A stretch of 64,000 nucleotides of DNA from Vagococcus_D sp963518325. Lineage in GTDB: Bacteria > Bacillota > Bacilli > Lactobacillales > Vagococcaceae. Of this stretch, positions 22,968 to 32,064 are shown piece by piece. The notes below the pieces were generated by a model. The model was not told the DNA's origin, ran no database searches, and worked only from the letters and a program-made list of their open reading frames with translations. The stretch spans positions 310,001 to 374,000 of the forward strand of contig NZ_CAUQJB010000001.1 of NCBI RefSeq assembly GCF_963518325.1, given 5' to 3'. The position numbers were made by a program, and so were the translations under genes. Within the stretch, counting starts at the first letter, position 1. Each line of letters begins with the position of its first letter.

Positions 22968-23888
22968 TTAAAAACTAGTCCACTCATCTTCTTCAGTTGA
23001 CCCAAGGTCGATTTCTTCAAACTCCTCTGTTTCCCCTAAGTAACGATCTTTTGAAATATCGCGATAAAAAGCAGCTTTCGTCGCATTTTTATAAGGCTCT
23101 AAGAATAAGTAACCAATTCCTAACGTAAGGACTGACACCAATTCCCATCCAAGAAAACTTAAATCAATGTAGAATAGACGACCTTTGTTACCCTCCATCA
23201 ATAATTTACTTTCAGTAATATAATTATTAGCAGATAAGCTCTGAGTATCAGTGTGCTCTGAAAGATCCTTGTAAATATAAAAGGACTGTGAATAGGCGTA
23301 CCCTTTAATGATACCTGGTATAACAAACAACAACGACCATAAAGAAGTAAAGACTGAAATTAAAATTTGAACCAATAATAATGGCACAAAATCCTTGCCG
23401 TTAAACATTCTAAACTGATCATTTTTCGGTTGGATTTTACGATTTGGATTTCTGAAAACTTCCAAGAATGTAAATGAGATACCGATAGTCATAAAACTAA
23501 TAACCAGTGAAAAAAGCCAGCTAAAGATCGAACTACCGTTTGGCATGAAGCTGTAGGTTGTATTCGCCCCTAGGTTATTCAAAATATCATCACTATTCAC
23601 AGAATAATTGTAATCTTCGATTTCGTCAAGCTCATCGCCCCACTCATCCAAATCACTGTCATCAAAGGTATCTCCCACTTGCTGACTTCGAAAACTGCTA
23701 CTATTAGACTCAAAATTAGCAAAAATAGTCACCATCGCAATTAGTGCAATAATTGTCACCACAATAACACTCCATACTGCCAATATTTTTAATAATGACG
23801 GTACAATATTCAATAACACTGCATCTTTCCAACGACCACTTAAGATTCCCTTGGCTTCTGCCTTTAACTCTGAACTTGTCTTATTCAC
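22968..23888 (-). CDS. DUF975 family membrane protein
   Basis: This 306-residue integral membrane protein begins with the characteristic SSELKAEAKGILSGRWKDAV, followed by a membrane helix. It then has an acidic extracellular loop (about 68-100, rich in D/E/S), further helices around 120-145, 170-200 and 240-265, and an acidic tail. This is the DUF975 pattern found across Firmicutes; function is unknown. It is monocistronic. The acidic loop is longer than I would expect for the family, but I cannot verify that here. Confidence 0.8.
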   Translation of the reverse strand: MNKTSSELKAEAKGILSGRWKDAVLLNIVPSLLKILAVWSVIVVTIIALIAMVTIFANFESNSSSFRSQQVGDTFDDSDLDEWGDELDEIEDYNYSVNSDDILNNLGANTTYSFMPNGSSIFSWLFSLVISFMTIGISFTFLEVFRNPNRKIQPKNDQFRMFNGKDFVPLLLVQILISVFTSLWSLLFVIPGIIKGYAYSQSFYIYKDLSEHTDTQSLSANNYITESKLLMEGNKGRLFYIDLSFLGWELVSVLTLGIGYLFLEPYKNATKAAFYRDISKDRYLGETEEFEEIDLGSTEEDEWTSF

Positions 23889-23977
23889 TTGAAACTCCTC
23901 CTAAAAAAACATCTTGATTCATTTTAGCATATTTCATTAAATAACCAAACACATTTTATAAATAATCACCATTTTTC

Positions 23978-25195
23978 TCATAACAAGTTTGTCACTTTAT
24001 CATCTTTTAGCTGGGCACTGTAAATTCCTTCTTGACCTGAAAAGAGAAAACTAATGACACAAACCACTAAAAACCAGACAGCTCCACCACTGCCAAACAG
24101 TTCAATCCCCATCACAAAACAAGCCAGTGGCGTGTTGGTTGCACCAGAAAAAACGCCAACAAACCCTAGAGCGGCCACAAAACCAATCGGTAATGCCGTC
24201 ATTTGTGCCAGACTGCTGCCCAATGTTGCGCCAATTTCAAATAAAGGTGTCACCTCTCCCCCTTGAAAGCCAGCACCTAAAGAAAATACTGTGAAAACTA
24301 ATTTATTGATAAAATCAAAGGTCTGTTGCTGGCCATTAAAGGCATCTGTCAACAGCGGTAAACTCAAACCTAAATAACGAGACGTCTGGAAAAAAGCTAC
24401 GAGAATTAAAATCATAACACTGCCCACAACTACCCGCCATAATGGATTAGGAATAAATATTAAATAGATCTCTTTTAGCCAAACAATTGAGCGACTAAAC
24501 AAACGACTGACCAGTCCAAAGATTATGGCAAATAAACAAATCAGAAAAATTAAGCGGAATGTTGTGTCTGGCACGACCCCCATCTCATAACGAGTATGCC
24601 TTACGCCCCAGAGCGTTGTCACGTGATTGGCAATCAAAGCTGTCATTAAACTGGGAACTAATCCTTTCGTTGATAATTTACCAATGGCCAACACTTCCAA
24701 TGAAAAAACAGTCCCTGCAAGAGGTGTCCCGAAAACCGAACTAAATCCACCACTTATCCCACACATCATTAACAGATACCGATCAGCTTTTGTAATCTGC
24801 CATAACTTGCCGACATATTCCGCAACCACTCCCCCCATTTGAACCGCCGTTCCTTCACGGCCAACAGAACCGCCAAAAAGATGGCTGCTAATTGTTCCAA
24901 AAAGGGTCAAAGGCATCATTTGCCAAGGAACTGACTCACTTCCCCCGTTCGCCTGGTCAATCACGAGATTGTTTCCATGACAGGCTTCCCCACCAAATCG
25001 AATATAAAGCCAAGTCACGATTAACCCAGCTACAGGTAAAAACAAAATCAGCCAACTGTTCGCCTCCCTCACTTTCGTCACCACACTTAAGCTAGTTAAG
25101 AAAAAAGCCGACAGACTGCCACTGCCAATCCCAATTAATAACGTCACTCCTAACCACTTCCCACCATTTTTCAAGGTAATCCCAGTCATTCTCAT
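23978..25195 (-). CDS. CLC-F type fluoride/proton antiporter
   Basis: This 405-residue CLC-superfamily membrane protein exports fluoride. It carries GGSVGREGTAVQ near residue 112 with the gating glutamate; GREGT in place of the usual GREGP of chloride CLCs is typical of the fluoride branch. The second signature GGEVTPLFEIGA lies further on. Length matches the CLC-F exporter of Enterococcus casseliflavus, and there is no C-terminal CBS domain. A fluoride riboswitch with terminator lies directly upstream, which independently fixes the substrate. Confidence 0.92.
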   Translation of the reverse strand: MRMTGITLKNGGKWLGVTLLIGIGSGSLSAFFLTSLSVVTKVREANSWLILFLPVAGLIVTWLYIRFGGEACHGNNLVIDQANGGSESVPWQMMPLTLFGTISSHLFGGSVGREGTAVQMGGVVAEYVGKLWQITKADRYLLMMCGISGGFSSVFGTPLAGTVFSLEVLAIGKLSTKGLVPSLMTALIANHVTTLWGVRHTRYEMGVVPDTTFRLIFLICLFAIIFGLVSRLFSRSIVWLKEIYLIFIPNPLWRVVVGSVMILILVAFFQTSRYLGLSLPLLTDAFNGQQQTFDFINKLVFTVFSLGAGFQGGEVTPLFEIGATLGSSLAQMTALPIGFVAALGFVGVFSGATNTPLACFVMGIELFGSGGAVWFLVVCVISFLFSGQEGIYSAQLKDDKVTNLL

Positions 25196-25227
25196 TCCTC
25201 CAACAGATTATATTCATTATTAGGCAC

Positions 25228-25273
25228 AAAAAACCACCTACTACAAAAGGACAGATTCATCCTCTTGTAGTAG
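25228..25273 (-). terminator. Expression-platform terminator of the fluoride riboswitch
   Basis: CCTACTACAA and TTGTAGTAGG pair around an imperfect inner stem, followed by TTTTTT on the minus strand. Its 5' arm overlaps the 3' end of the aptamer, so ligand binding can compete with its formation and turn the transporter on. Confidence 0.9.
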
Positions 25274-25323
25274 GCGTCATTAATTTATTTTCATAAATAG
25301 TTAAAGGCGAACACCATCACCAC
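25268..25323 (-). promoter_or_regulatory. Fluoride riboswitch (crcB motif) aptamer
   Basis: The transcript contains GGTGATGGTGTTCGCC, then ATTTAT-GAAA-ATAAAT as a stem-loop, then TTAATGACGCCTAC. This is the order and consensus of the fluoride aptamer with its pseudoknot partners. It precedes a CLC-F gene, one of the two classical fluoride-exporter partners. Fluoride should stabilise the aptamer and prevent the downstream terminator. Confidence 0.95.
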
Positions 25324-25366
25324 GATAGTTTTTAGTGCCAACTATCTCGTATCAACTTATTGTTTT

Positions 25367-25395
25367 AATATAGCACAAAAACCTCTCAATGACAA
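25367..25395 (-). promoter_or_regulatory. Promoter of the riboswitch-clcF transcript
   Basis: On the minus strand TTGTCA, a 17-base spacer and TGC-TATATT (extended -10) lie about 45 bases before the aptamer. Confidence 0.7.
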
Positions 25396-25415
25396 TTCCT
25401 GCTAAAGTAAATTCC

Positions 25416-25574
25416 TCATTTTTCGGCAACTACGGCAATTGTTTGACTGATTTCCGAATAGGGCTTTCCCATCACATCACTAAACTTTTTAAACAAGCTG
25501 AAGCCTCCACTAGTCAATCCCTCAAGAAGAGTTGCCTCGTCAAAAAACTGATACCAAATGTTATAAGTCGACTG
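25416..25574 (-). pseudogene. C-terminal gene remnant of about 52 codons
   Basis: Between the fluoride leader and the HAD gene, an open frame without a usable start reads ...YQFFDEATLLEGLTSGG and ends ...ISQTIAVVAEK. It looks like real protein sequence with normal codon use, closed upstream by a stop in the same frame. The parent gene cannot be named. It may be the tail of a deleted gene, or chance coding. Confidence 0.35.
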
Positions 25575-25589
25575 TTAGTTAATCTACTT

Positions 25590-26333
25590 TTAAAGCCATT
25601 CTTCAATGACCGCCATAATTTGTTGAGGGTCTTCTGCCACCTTTTGATGACTGACTTCCTGAATCACCTGGCTGTCACCTACACAGACACTGTGCTTAGC
25701 CCCTTGCAACATCTCCAAATCATTGCGGTCATTACCAAAAGCGATGTAATCCTGTTTTAACAAGATCCGACCTAAGGCGCTGGCCTTATTAACACCACGA
25801 CGAGTTAAATCCAGGCAATTTTCTTTCGGATAGGGAATACAATCAACGGTTAAGTGAGTGAAATCCTGAATAACTTTCGCTTCATTCTGATAATTGCTGA
25901 CTAAAATTTTCAACGGTTTGGTCACTTGATCAATGGGCAAGTTAACAGCTGTCTGTAAGACGTCTACCTTTCGACGTAACTCCTCTAAGGTGGTTCCTTT
26001 AAAGGAATAATTCCAGTCCTCATCAATCATATAATCTAGCTGGTTTGTGGCAATATAATCAAAGATAAAGCTCACATCAGCTGAGTCTAAAGGATTGAGC
26101 CACTTGGCCTCTTTTTGATGGTACATCATCGTGCCGTTGCCGCCAATCAAAAAACACTGATGAAGGCTCTCAGGCAAGACCGGCAATATGTCCCGCACCG
26201 GTCTGGCTGAAGCGAAAACTAACTGATGCTCGGCTGACTGATTTATTTTTTCGTTCATTAAAGTGGTTAAATTAGTGTCAATGGTTCGGCCATCGTAACA
26301 AATCGTCCCATCTAAATCGAAAACAAAATTCAT
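25590..26333 (-). CDS. HAD-superfamily Cof-type phosphatase
   Basis: The protein starts MNFVFDLDGT, containing the catalytic DxDGT of HAD hydrolases at residues 6-10. It has a Cof-type C2 cap domain in the middle and the C-terminal motif FGNDRNDLEML that binds magnesium. At about 247 residues it matches sugar-phosphate/flavin-phosphate phosphatases of the Cof group; the substrate is unknown. The ATG after GGGAGTCC is preferred to one eight codons upstream. Confidence 0.87.
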   Translation of the reverse strand: MNFVFDLDGTICYDGRTIDTNLTTLMNEKINQSAEHQLVFASARPVRDILPVLPESLHQCFLIGGNGTMMYHQKEAKWLNPLDSADVSFIFDYIATNQLDYMIDEDWNYSFKGTTLEELRRKVDVLQTAVNLPIDQVTKPLKILVSNYQNEAKVIQDFTHLTVDCIPYPKENCLDLTRRGVNKASALGRILLKQDYIAFGNDRNDLEMLQGAKHSVCVGDSQVIQEVSHQKVAEDPQQIMAVIEEWL

Positions 26334-26410
26334 GGACTCCCTACTTTCTCTTCTCATGAAACCTAATGCTTTATTCTATGTAAGTATATCATTCATTTTC
26401 AGAAATAGTC

Positions 26411-26443
26411 AAAAAGAAAAGACCGTCTATTGACAGTCTTTTC
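26411..26443 (-). terminator. Intrinsic terminator of the DHFR-like gene
   Basis: AAAAGACTGTC and GACGGTCTTTT form a stem with a 4-base loop, followed by CTTTTTG on the minus strand. Confidence 0.85.
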
Positions 26444-26446
26444 TAG

Positions 26447-26980
26447 TTATTTCTTATAATAAGTCGTGGCAACAATCCCATTTTTCAAACGAATATTTCC
26501 TGTCCTAAGACTGACCGACTCAGGCATCTTCTGAAACAAGGAAATCCCCTGACCTAGAATAACTGGCATCGTAGATAACTGATACTCATCAATCAAGTTT
26601 TCTTCGACTAGCGGCATTACCACAGTGCTACCGCCAACAATCCAAATATTCCCGCCGTCTTCTACTTTTAACTTCTTCACCAAGTCGACAACCGATTGAC
26701 TAGTGAAATGAACACTGTCAACATCTGCAGTTTCTCGAGATGTTAAAACATAAGATGTGACATCACTATAGGGATAATTCCCAGGAGACAGTTCATTCAC
26801 AACCTGATCATAGGTCGTACGACCTAAAATCACCGTATCCACCTCTTGATAAAAAAATTCGTAGCTATTATCTTCCTCGACCATCTCAGTAGCTGTCTCC
26901 AACCACCCAACGCCTCCATCTTGATCCGCAATATATCCATCAATACTAGTTGCTATAAACAAAATCACCTTACGTGTCAT
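26447..26980 (-). CDS. DHFR/RibD C-terminal-domain reductase-like protein
   Basis: This protein of about 177 residues begins MTRKVILFIATSIDGYIAD, the typical opening of stand-alone RibD_C proteins. VDTVILGRTTYD and GGNIWIVGG mark the NADPH-binding strands of the dihydrofolate-reductase fold. Reaction and substrate are unknown for most of these. The ATG is 7 bases after GGAGGG; an upstream in-frame ATG overlaps that site. It is divergent from a TetR gene that may control it. Confidence 0.85.
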   Translation of the reverse strand: MTRKVILFIATSIDGYIADQDGGVGWLETATEMVEEDNSYEFFYQEVDTVILGRTTYDQVVNELSPGNYPYSDVTSYVLTSRETADVDSVHFTSQSVVDLVKKLKVEDGGNIWIVGGSTVVMPLVEENLIDEYQLSTMPVILGQGISLFQKMPESVSLRTGNIRLKNGIVATTYYKK

Positions 26981-27028
26981 TGAACTTCCCTCCATTAATT
27001 AACCTATCGAGTCTAGCCATTGAACCTA

Positions 27029-27057
27029 TTAACGTCCCCATAAAAGCATGTTATACT
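27029..27057 (+). promoter_or_regulatory. Promoter of the TetR gene at 27.2 kb
   Basis: TTAACG, a 17-base spacer and TATACT face the TetR gene. The resulting leader is about 130 bases long. Confidence 0.6.
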
Positions 27058-27120
27058 AAACTCAACACCTTATTATAGTACGTTTCAGCAGGCAAACATA
27101 GAGACAACTTTTTACCAATA

Positions 27121-27153
27121 GACAGTTAGCCGACAAGTCAGTAAAACTGTCGG
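27121..27153. promoter_or_regulatory. Overlapping inverted repeats in the dhfr-like/tetR divergent region
   Basis: GACAGTT at 27121 pairs with AACTGTC ending at 27151, and CCGACA pairs with TGTCGG ending at 27153. They could be an operator for the adjacent TetR protein or a leader hairpin; the sequence alone cannot decide. Confidence 0.45.
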
Positions 27154-27192
27154 AGAACTCCCTCTCAAAATAACTGAATCAGGAGGTCCCCT

Positions 27193-27738
27193 ATGGACAT
27201 TCGAACCCAACGCTCAAAAACCTTTATCTGGAAAGCTTTTTTTGATTTAATGACTGAAGGAGAACCTTTTTCCCGCACGACGATTAATCAAATTTGCGAG
27301 AAAGCCATGGTTCATCGCTCAACCTTTTACAAGCACTTCGAAGATAAGTACGCCCTATTAGAGTTTGGCTTATCACAGATTTTCGCTGACTACAAGGCTA
27401 TTTCAGCAATTAAAAAAGCCGAAAAACCTTTTACTTGGGCAGCTGCTTTTTTTGAGAATTCTGCTGCTCAAGTCTTGTTAAACGCTCAAAAAAAAGATGA
27501 GGTCTTTTTTGATTTACTAAAAAATTATTCCATCGCCATGATGAAAGAAGACGTTTTAACAGCCTACCAACAGATCGAAACAACGGTCAGTGTACCACTT
27601 GATTTATTGGCGGAATTTCACGTTTCAGCCATCTTCACCTTAAGCCACTGGCAAGCCAAAAACAGCCAACCCATCTCAGCAGAAGAAATGGATCGCTATT
27701 TTCAGCAATTAGTCGTCAATCAGATAAAAAAAGATTAA
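27193..27738 (+). CDS. TetR/AcrR family regulator
   Basis: In this 181-residue protein a helix-turn-helix at about 26-47 (SRTTINQICEKAMVHRSTFY) is followed by KHFEDKYALLE, the standard TetR helix 4 boundary. The C-terminal half is helical. It resembles TetR proteins next to dihydroxyacetone-kinase-like or reductase genes, but no ligand can be assigned. It begins after AGGAGGTCCCCT. Its stop codon overlaps that of the convergent Gfo/Idh gene by 4 bases, so no terminator separates them. Confidence 0.85.
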   Translation: MDIRTQRSKTFIWKAFFDLMTEGEPFSRTTINQICEKAMVHRSTFYKHFEDKYALLEFGLSQIFADYKAISAIKKAEKPFTWAAAFFENSAAQVLLNAQKKDEVFFDLLKNYSIAMMKEDVLTAYQQIETTVSVPLDLLAEFHVSAIFTLSHWQAKNSQPISAEEMDRYFQQLVVNQIKKD

Positions 27739-28646
27739 TCCTTCTTGTAATACGCCCACAGTTGAGCAATATAATAATGTGAGGCCAAAGATGAAGCTGG
27801 GGTCACCACCTTCGACGGCTGGCCGCTTTTAACGCACTGAACAAAGGCCTCAACCAAGTGTTTAAAGCCTCGTTTGGTCAGCGTCCCCTCCCAGTCGCCA
27901 AACCCTTCAAAGGATAAATACCCCAGTTCATTTTTTGTTAGCTGATCGAGATTGGACACGCTGTAGGTTCCCCCAAGGGCTTGAATTTCCACAGTCTCCG
28001 TGTGGGCTCCAGCCTCCATATTAGTAGATGCAATCGCCGTTGTTGTGGCTGTTTCAAAAGTAATCATCGCCCGCTTTAATATCCCTTTCTCAGCCCTTAA
28101 TTGGTAACGAACATCAATAATATCATCGTCCAATAAATATAAGGCCGTATCGACCACATGAATCAGCATGTCAAAAATTTCAAATTTAACTTGACCTTTC
28201 GGTTTCATGCGATTTTTTTGAGCAATAATCAGATTTTTAGCTGGCACAGCTTTCAATTGCTGGTTAAGGGGGGCAAATCGACGGTTAAAACCGGTCATTA
28301 AAATCAAGCCACGCTCTTCCGCTAATCGGTGCAAATCAGCAACTTCCTGATAGTCTTCACTCACAGGTTTGTCCACAAAAACATGGATCCCTAAAGTCAA
28401 TAACTCTTCAATTAAAGCCCCATGTGTAGGAGTTGGCGTGTGAATAAAACAAGCATCTAGTCCACTGGCTAAAAAGTCCTCTTTATTCGTGTAAACAAAC
28501 TGCCAGTTATGTCGATTGGCCAAATCACTCATCTTTTCTTCATCGCGAGAATAAAAATGCCACTCCACCTCTCTGCGCATATCATTCATAACTGGTACAT
28601 ATGCTTTTTGAGCAATATTACCTAATCCCATAACCCCAATTTTCAT
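27735..28646 (-). CDS. Gfo/Idh/MocA family oxidoreductase
   Basis: This 303-residue NAD(P)-dependent oxidoreductase has an N-terminal Rossmann domain starting MKIGVMGLGNIAQKAY (dinucleotide-binding Gly-x-Gly-x2-A) and the HVFVDKPVSEDY motif with the EKP-type catalytic lysine. A C-terminal alpha/beta substrate domain follows. Substrates are usually sugars or inositols; here it is unknown. A GNAT acetyltransferase gene precedes it by 36 bases on the same strand, so the two may be co-transcribed. Confidence 0.88.
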   Translation of the reverse strand: MKIGVMGLGNIAQKAYVPVMNDMRREVEWHFYSRDEEKMSDLANRHNWQFVYTNKEDFLASGLDACFIHTPTPTHGALIEELLTLGIHVFVDKPVSEDYQEVADLHRLAEERGLILMTGFNRRFAPLNQQLKAVPAKNLIIAQKNRMKPKGQVKFEIFDMLIHVVDTALYLLDDDIIDVRYQLRAEKGILKRAMITFETATTTAIASTNMEAGAHTETVEIQALGGTYSVSNLDQLTKNELGYLSFEGFGDWEGTLTKRGFKHLVEAFVQCVKSGQPSKVVTPASSLASHYYIAQLWAYYKKD

Positions 28647-28682
28647 CTGTCATTATTCCTTTCCCACACTTGTTATCTTTGC

Positions 28683-29177
28683 TTATAATTGTTTTTCAAA
28701 AACATAATCAACCATTTGGAACCCTTCGCCAATATCGCTAACTAGTTCATGGCTATTCTTAAACCCACGAGCTTCATAAACCTCAATGGATTGTTGGTTA
28801 TCTTGATTCACATGTAATTCAAGGATTTTTTTTCCTTTGATTACTGCCTGTTCTTCTAGCCACTTAAAGACCTGAGAAGCGTAACCATGCCCACGGTGGT
28901 TCGCCAATAGATACAGTTTACTAATAAATAACCGGTCATGGGACAACTCATATGCTGTATAGCCCACCGGTTGCCCATTAACACTTACAAAATAATAAGC
29001 TACCCCATCATTCACCTGACGTAAAATTTCCTGATAAGATTGAAATTCATTTAACATATAATCCACTTGTTCTTTCCCAATAATCGGCGTATACCATTCC
29101 CGCCAAATTTCTTGCACAAGGGGAATTAAGCTTGCTACTTGTTCTTCCCTAGTAATAGAATCTAAACTAACTGCCAT
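28683..29177 (-). CDS. GNAT family N-acetyltransferase
   Basis: This 164-residue protein has the acetyl-CoA-binding motif A, LYLLANHRGHGYASQVFKWL, with the Arg/Gln-x-x-Gly-x-Gly/Ala pattern. It is followed by VNQDNQQSIEVYEARGF, typical of motif B. It transfers an acetyl group to an amine of unknown identity. It lies upstream of the Gfo/Idh gene on the same strand. Confidence 0.87.
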   Translation of the reverse strand: MAVSLDSITREEQVASLIPLVQEIWREWYTPIIGKEQVDYMLNEFQSYQEILRQVNDGVAYYFVSVNGQPVGYTAYELSHDRLFISKLYLLANHRGHGYASQVFKWLEEQAVIKGKKILELHVNQDNQQSIEVYEARGFKNSHELVSDIGEGFQMVDYVFEKQL

Positions 29178-29349
29178 TTTATCCCTCTTTCCAATTATTA
29201 TAGGATATTTCTATTATATACTAGAAAAAATAAAATCAACATCTTAAAGGCAGCAAATTTTGCTAATCATACCGACAATTAGTTAGGTGCTTTTAATTCT
29301 AAGCCAGATTTCCCTAAAAAATAAAGGCCACCCAAAAAATTCCTTCCCC

Positions 29350-30018
29350 TTAGTCGATGACTAAATATAAAAAAACAGATTGGGGATATTCAGCTAATAC
29401 CTCGGAAGAAAATGGATCCCGATTGTCATCATAAATTTTACCGCCTGTTACCCAACGCTTAAAGATATATGGTTTGTCTTGTTTGAAAGAACCTTTAGGA
29501 AAATCCTCGGTTTGTGCTGCAAGACCTCCTTCAGCTAGCTTTATTTGACTTAAATCGTAAGTCCCCGTCATTTGAGTTCCTCGATTATCCAAGTTGACAC
29601 GCAGTTCGCCTAATGAGCCCTCATTAAGCGGCTGACTGACACCCCAATAAATTGCCCCATTTATCGGCCCTCTTTCTTCGTATGACAAATTGCCTACAAG
29701 ATCATGCTTCTTTCGCCTATCTCCTTCAAAATAATCCACATAGACATTCATATTTTTACCAGTGGTATTAATTCCGTAACCGCCATAACTTTCAAACAAA
29801 AGCGCAAAGGGCCCTTCATCTTTTTCCAGTACTTTAATCGTGTTATTCGGGATTCCGGCTATTTTCTCCCCTTGAAAAGGGCCACGATTGGTGTAATTTA
29901 AATAACTCCCTAGAATCAACACCAACAGAACGACTATTCCAACCAGTACCACTATCGGTCGGCCACGGCTCTGACTTTCGACTATTTTTAGCTCTTTTTT
30001 GACTTGTTCTTCCTTCAT
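29350..30018 (-). CDS. Membrane-anchored extracellular protein of unknown function
   Basis: The chosen ATG is 6 bases after GAGG; an ATG four codons earlier is the alternative. The protein has about 222 residues, a basic cytoplasmic start, one membrane helix (about 25-43) and an extracellular beta-rich part containing YGGYGINTTGKNMNVYVDYF. The sequence ends in a hydrophobic QSVFLYLVID. No catalytic motif is apparent. It is probably monocistronic. Confidence 0.68.
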   Translation of the reverse strand: MKEEQVKKELKIVESQSRGRPIVVLVGIVVLLVLILGSYLNYTNRGPFQGEKIAGIPNNTIKVLEKDEGPFALLFESYGGYGINTTGKNMNVYVDYFEGDRRKKHDLVGNLSYEERGPINGAIYWGVSQPLNEGSLGELRVNLDNRGTQMTGTYDLSQIKLAEGGLAAQTEDFPKGSFKQDKPYIFKRWVTGGKIYDDNRDPFSSEVLAEYPQSVFLYLVID

Positions 30019-30190
30019 AACCATCCTCATAAACCTACCTTTCCATTTTGATATTTAATTTTTTTTACCTTTTTCCTCAGATATAAGGGAAAATCATAAT
30101 CGTCTTACATCGCATTTTAACCTCAATACTTATCCAGAAAGCATACGACACATGTTATGATTCTCATATATAGATTGGAAGGTGATTCAA

Positions 30191-31015
30191 TTGAAACTAA
30201 CCTTACTCTTAGAAAATACCACAGCTAACTCATTATTACAATCAAGCCACAGACTCTCATTATTGATCAGTGACCACCAGTAAAAAATATCTTATTCGAT
30301 ACTAGGGCCTAATCAAGCCTTTCGTCACAATGCTCAGAAAATGGGTGAATCACTAACAGAGCTGAGCGCAATCATAATCTCCCACTGTCATTCTGACCAC
30401 ACAGACGGTTTGCCTTACTTAGACTTAACTCAGCAGCCTCTTTACGCTGGTCCTCATGTCACTGAACCTCATTATCTTAAGCTTCTTCATTATTACAAGT
30501 ATGTCGGTGTCCCCAAAACCATCATTTCCCACCTTGATGAGAGGATAACCGTCGTTAAGGAGCCCCTTTAAATTGCTGAAAAGCTGTTTCTCATCCCTTT
30601 AGGTCCAACGAATCAAACCACTGCTAACTTGTATAAAAAAACAAGGAATCACAAAAGGATAGATGACTTTGATCATGAATTGATGTTGGTGAAAGTTGCA
30701 GATAAGGGGTTGATTGTCATTACCGGATGCAGTCATCACGGCATTGTTGAGATGGCACAACTGGCCTTAGATTTGTTTCCTGGAAAAGTCATCCAGTATT
30801 TAATTGGCGGCTTTCACCTGATCGGCATCCCCTATTTAAACAATCTAGGAAAATCAAAAGAAGACATTCGCACTATTGGGACAAAACTAAAGACTATGCC
30901 AATCAATCAGATATTGTCTTGTCATTGCACTGGCAGCAAAGCATTTACCCTTTTAAAGGAGGTCTTAGAGGATACATTAACGAGTATCCAAACTGGAGAT
31001 TGTCTGGCACTTTAA
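30191..31015 (+). pseudogene. Metallo-beta-lactamase-fold hydrolase, decayed
   Basis: A TTG start after GGAAGGTG opens a frame that encodes a beta-lactamase-fold protein with the zinc motif SHCHSDHTDG (near 30390) and later GCSHHGIVE. It resembles the MBL proteins annotated as pterin/ribofuranosylaminobenzene phosphate synthase-like. The frame is interrupted by TAA at about 30281 and again at 30569-30571. Between about 30280 and 30306 two compensating frameshifts are visible: the local alternate frame reads KNILFDT before returning. No intact protein can be made. Confidence 0.85.
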
Positions 31016-31993
31016 AATCGAGTAGGATGATATCCATTAATTGACTACCCTACCTCTCACACTACCGTACGTACCGTTCGATATGGATTGGCTCGATTCT
31101 ACCGCTAACTATGTTTTAATTGATATTGTTTTGTTAAGGATAAAAGACCAAATTTCTCTAATCTTTTAGTTGTAATCGCACGACATAAAATATAGGATAT
31201 GGCTACGCATGTGTAGCCTTTTCTTGTATCTGCCCACCCCAGGCTTTCTGCTTATCTATACCTAGCTTCATCAAGTTAGTGAACTTTGTTCCCGTCCTTT
31301 TCCATTGCTTCCAAATGCACATTCGCAAACGGAACCGCAAGTGACCATCTCTTTGATGATGGTTTCCTTATTTTTCACTAAGTGACGTCCTAGCTCTTCC
31401 ACGGGCATTCCGTCCACTCCTTTATTGCTTTTAACCTTTTATAAGCCTGATTTAGATTCTCTTTACTTAGAATCTGATCTAATACTTTTCCTGTATACAT
31501 AGTTATTACCGCCTTTTCATTCTCGTAACTGTCCTATCACCGCCACTATGCTTAGCATAGTGTGTCACTGCACCTGGTGTCTTGGGAGCAGTCCAATTGT
31601 GATGCTTGAAATGGATAAAATGGTTCAGCCCTTCGCTCTTATTAGCATTCACTAACCGTCTACACTACTATGGCATCTGCTGACTTCTCATCCCCCAGTT
31701 CTATATCACTATAGAAGTTTGAGTAGATTATGAGACCTCCCCAGTTAAGAACGTAATCTTTCACTCCATCTATCTGCCATATTTACACGACTTAATTATT
31801 CTTGTGGTCACTGGACTTTGCTTTGTTTGGCAACCTTATCCTCGAGCCTCGCCTTATATATGGTTTCTGTTCGTCAGACCAGAGATTTGCTTTAAACTTC
31901 CTTCTGATTCCACCTCACGCTGGACACCCTTGTTCTCAGCTGGGCACTTATCACTACCGGTCGTGCTAAGGACTTTCACCCATTAGATGATGT
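31016..31993 (-). mobile_element. Degenerate group II intron (about 1 kb, internally deleted)
   Basis: Read on the minus strand, the element begins near GGGTGAAAGTCCTTAGCACG, typical of intron domain I. It contains remnants of an LtrA-type reverse transcriptase. It ends in the conserved CGAACGGTACGTACGGT and GTGTGAGAGG segment before a final hairpin at about 31020-31060. Full-length relatives are about 2-2.5 kb. Most of the reverse transcriptase is missing and the 5' end seems truncated, so it is immobile on its own. It lies immediately beyond the broken MBL gene. Confidence 0.85.
31105..31500 (-). pseudogene. ltrA: Group II intron reverse transcriptase/maturase remnant
   Basis: The N-terminal part reads MYTGKVLDQILSKENLNQAY and, after a frame change, GVDGMPVEELGRHLVKNKE, the RT-0 region of LtrA. 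It then jumps directly to the C-terminal maturase/X-like segment (LRFRLRMCIWKQWKRTGTK, and later AWGWADTRKGY). The whole catalytic palm, including YADD, is deleted. At least one frameshift (KAIKE then stop against KGAGVDG-type sequence) confirms decay. Confidence 0.85.
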
Positions 31994-32007
31994 CCATGCC
32001 AGGTAAA

Positions 32008-32051
32008 CCAAAAAAGTAGAGAAGCACCTCAAGCGCTCTCTACTTTTTTGG
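32008..32051 (-). terminator. Intrinsic terminator
   Basis: CCAAAAAAGTAGAGA and TCTCTACTTTTTTGG form a 15-bp stem with a 14-base loop. On the minus strand it follows the lipoprotein gene and the small overlapping ORF. Confidence 0.85.
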
Positions 32052-32064
32052 TTAACTCACTAGC

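Noticed and set aside
24054..25095. Several plus-strand ORFs opposite clcF
   Set aside because: They are reverse frames of a conserved membrane-protein gene without ribosome binding sites.
25389..25760. 123-codon plus-strand ORF opposite the HAD gene
   Set aside because: It is antisense to a conserved gene and lacks a ribosome binding site; it is a shadow frame.
31804..31986. 60-codon plus-strand ORF in the intron
   Set aside because: It lies antisense to conserved group II intron RNA sequence. Such ORFs are common annotation artefacts.
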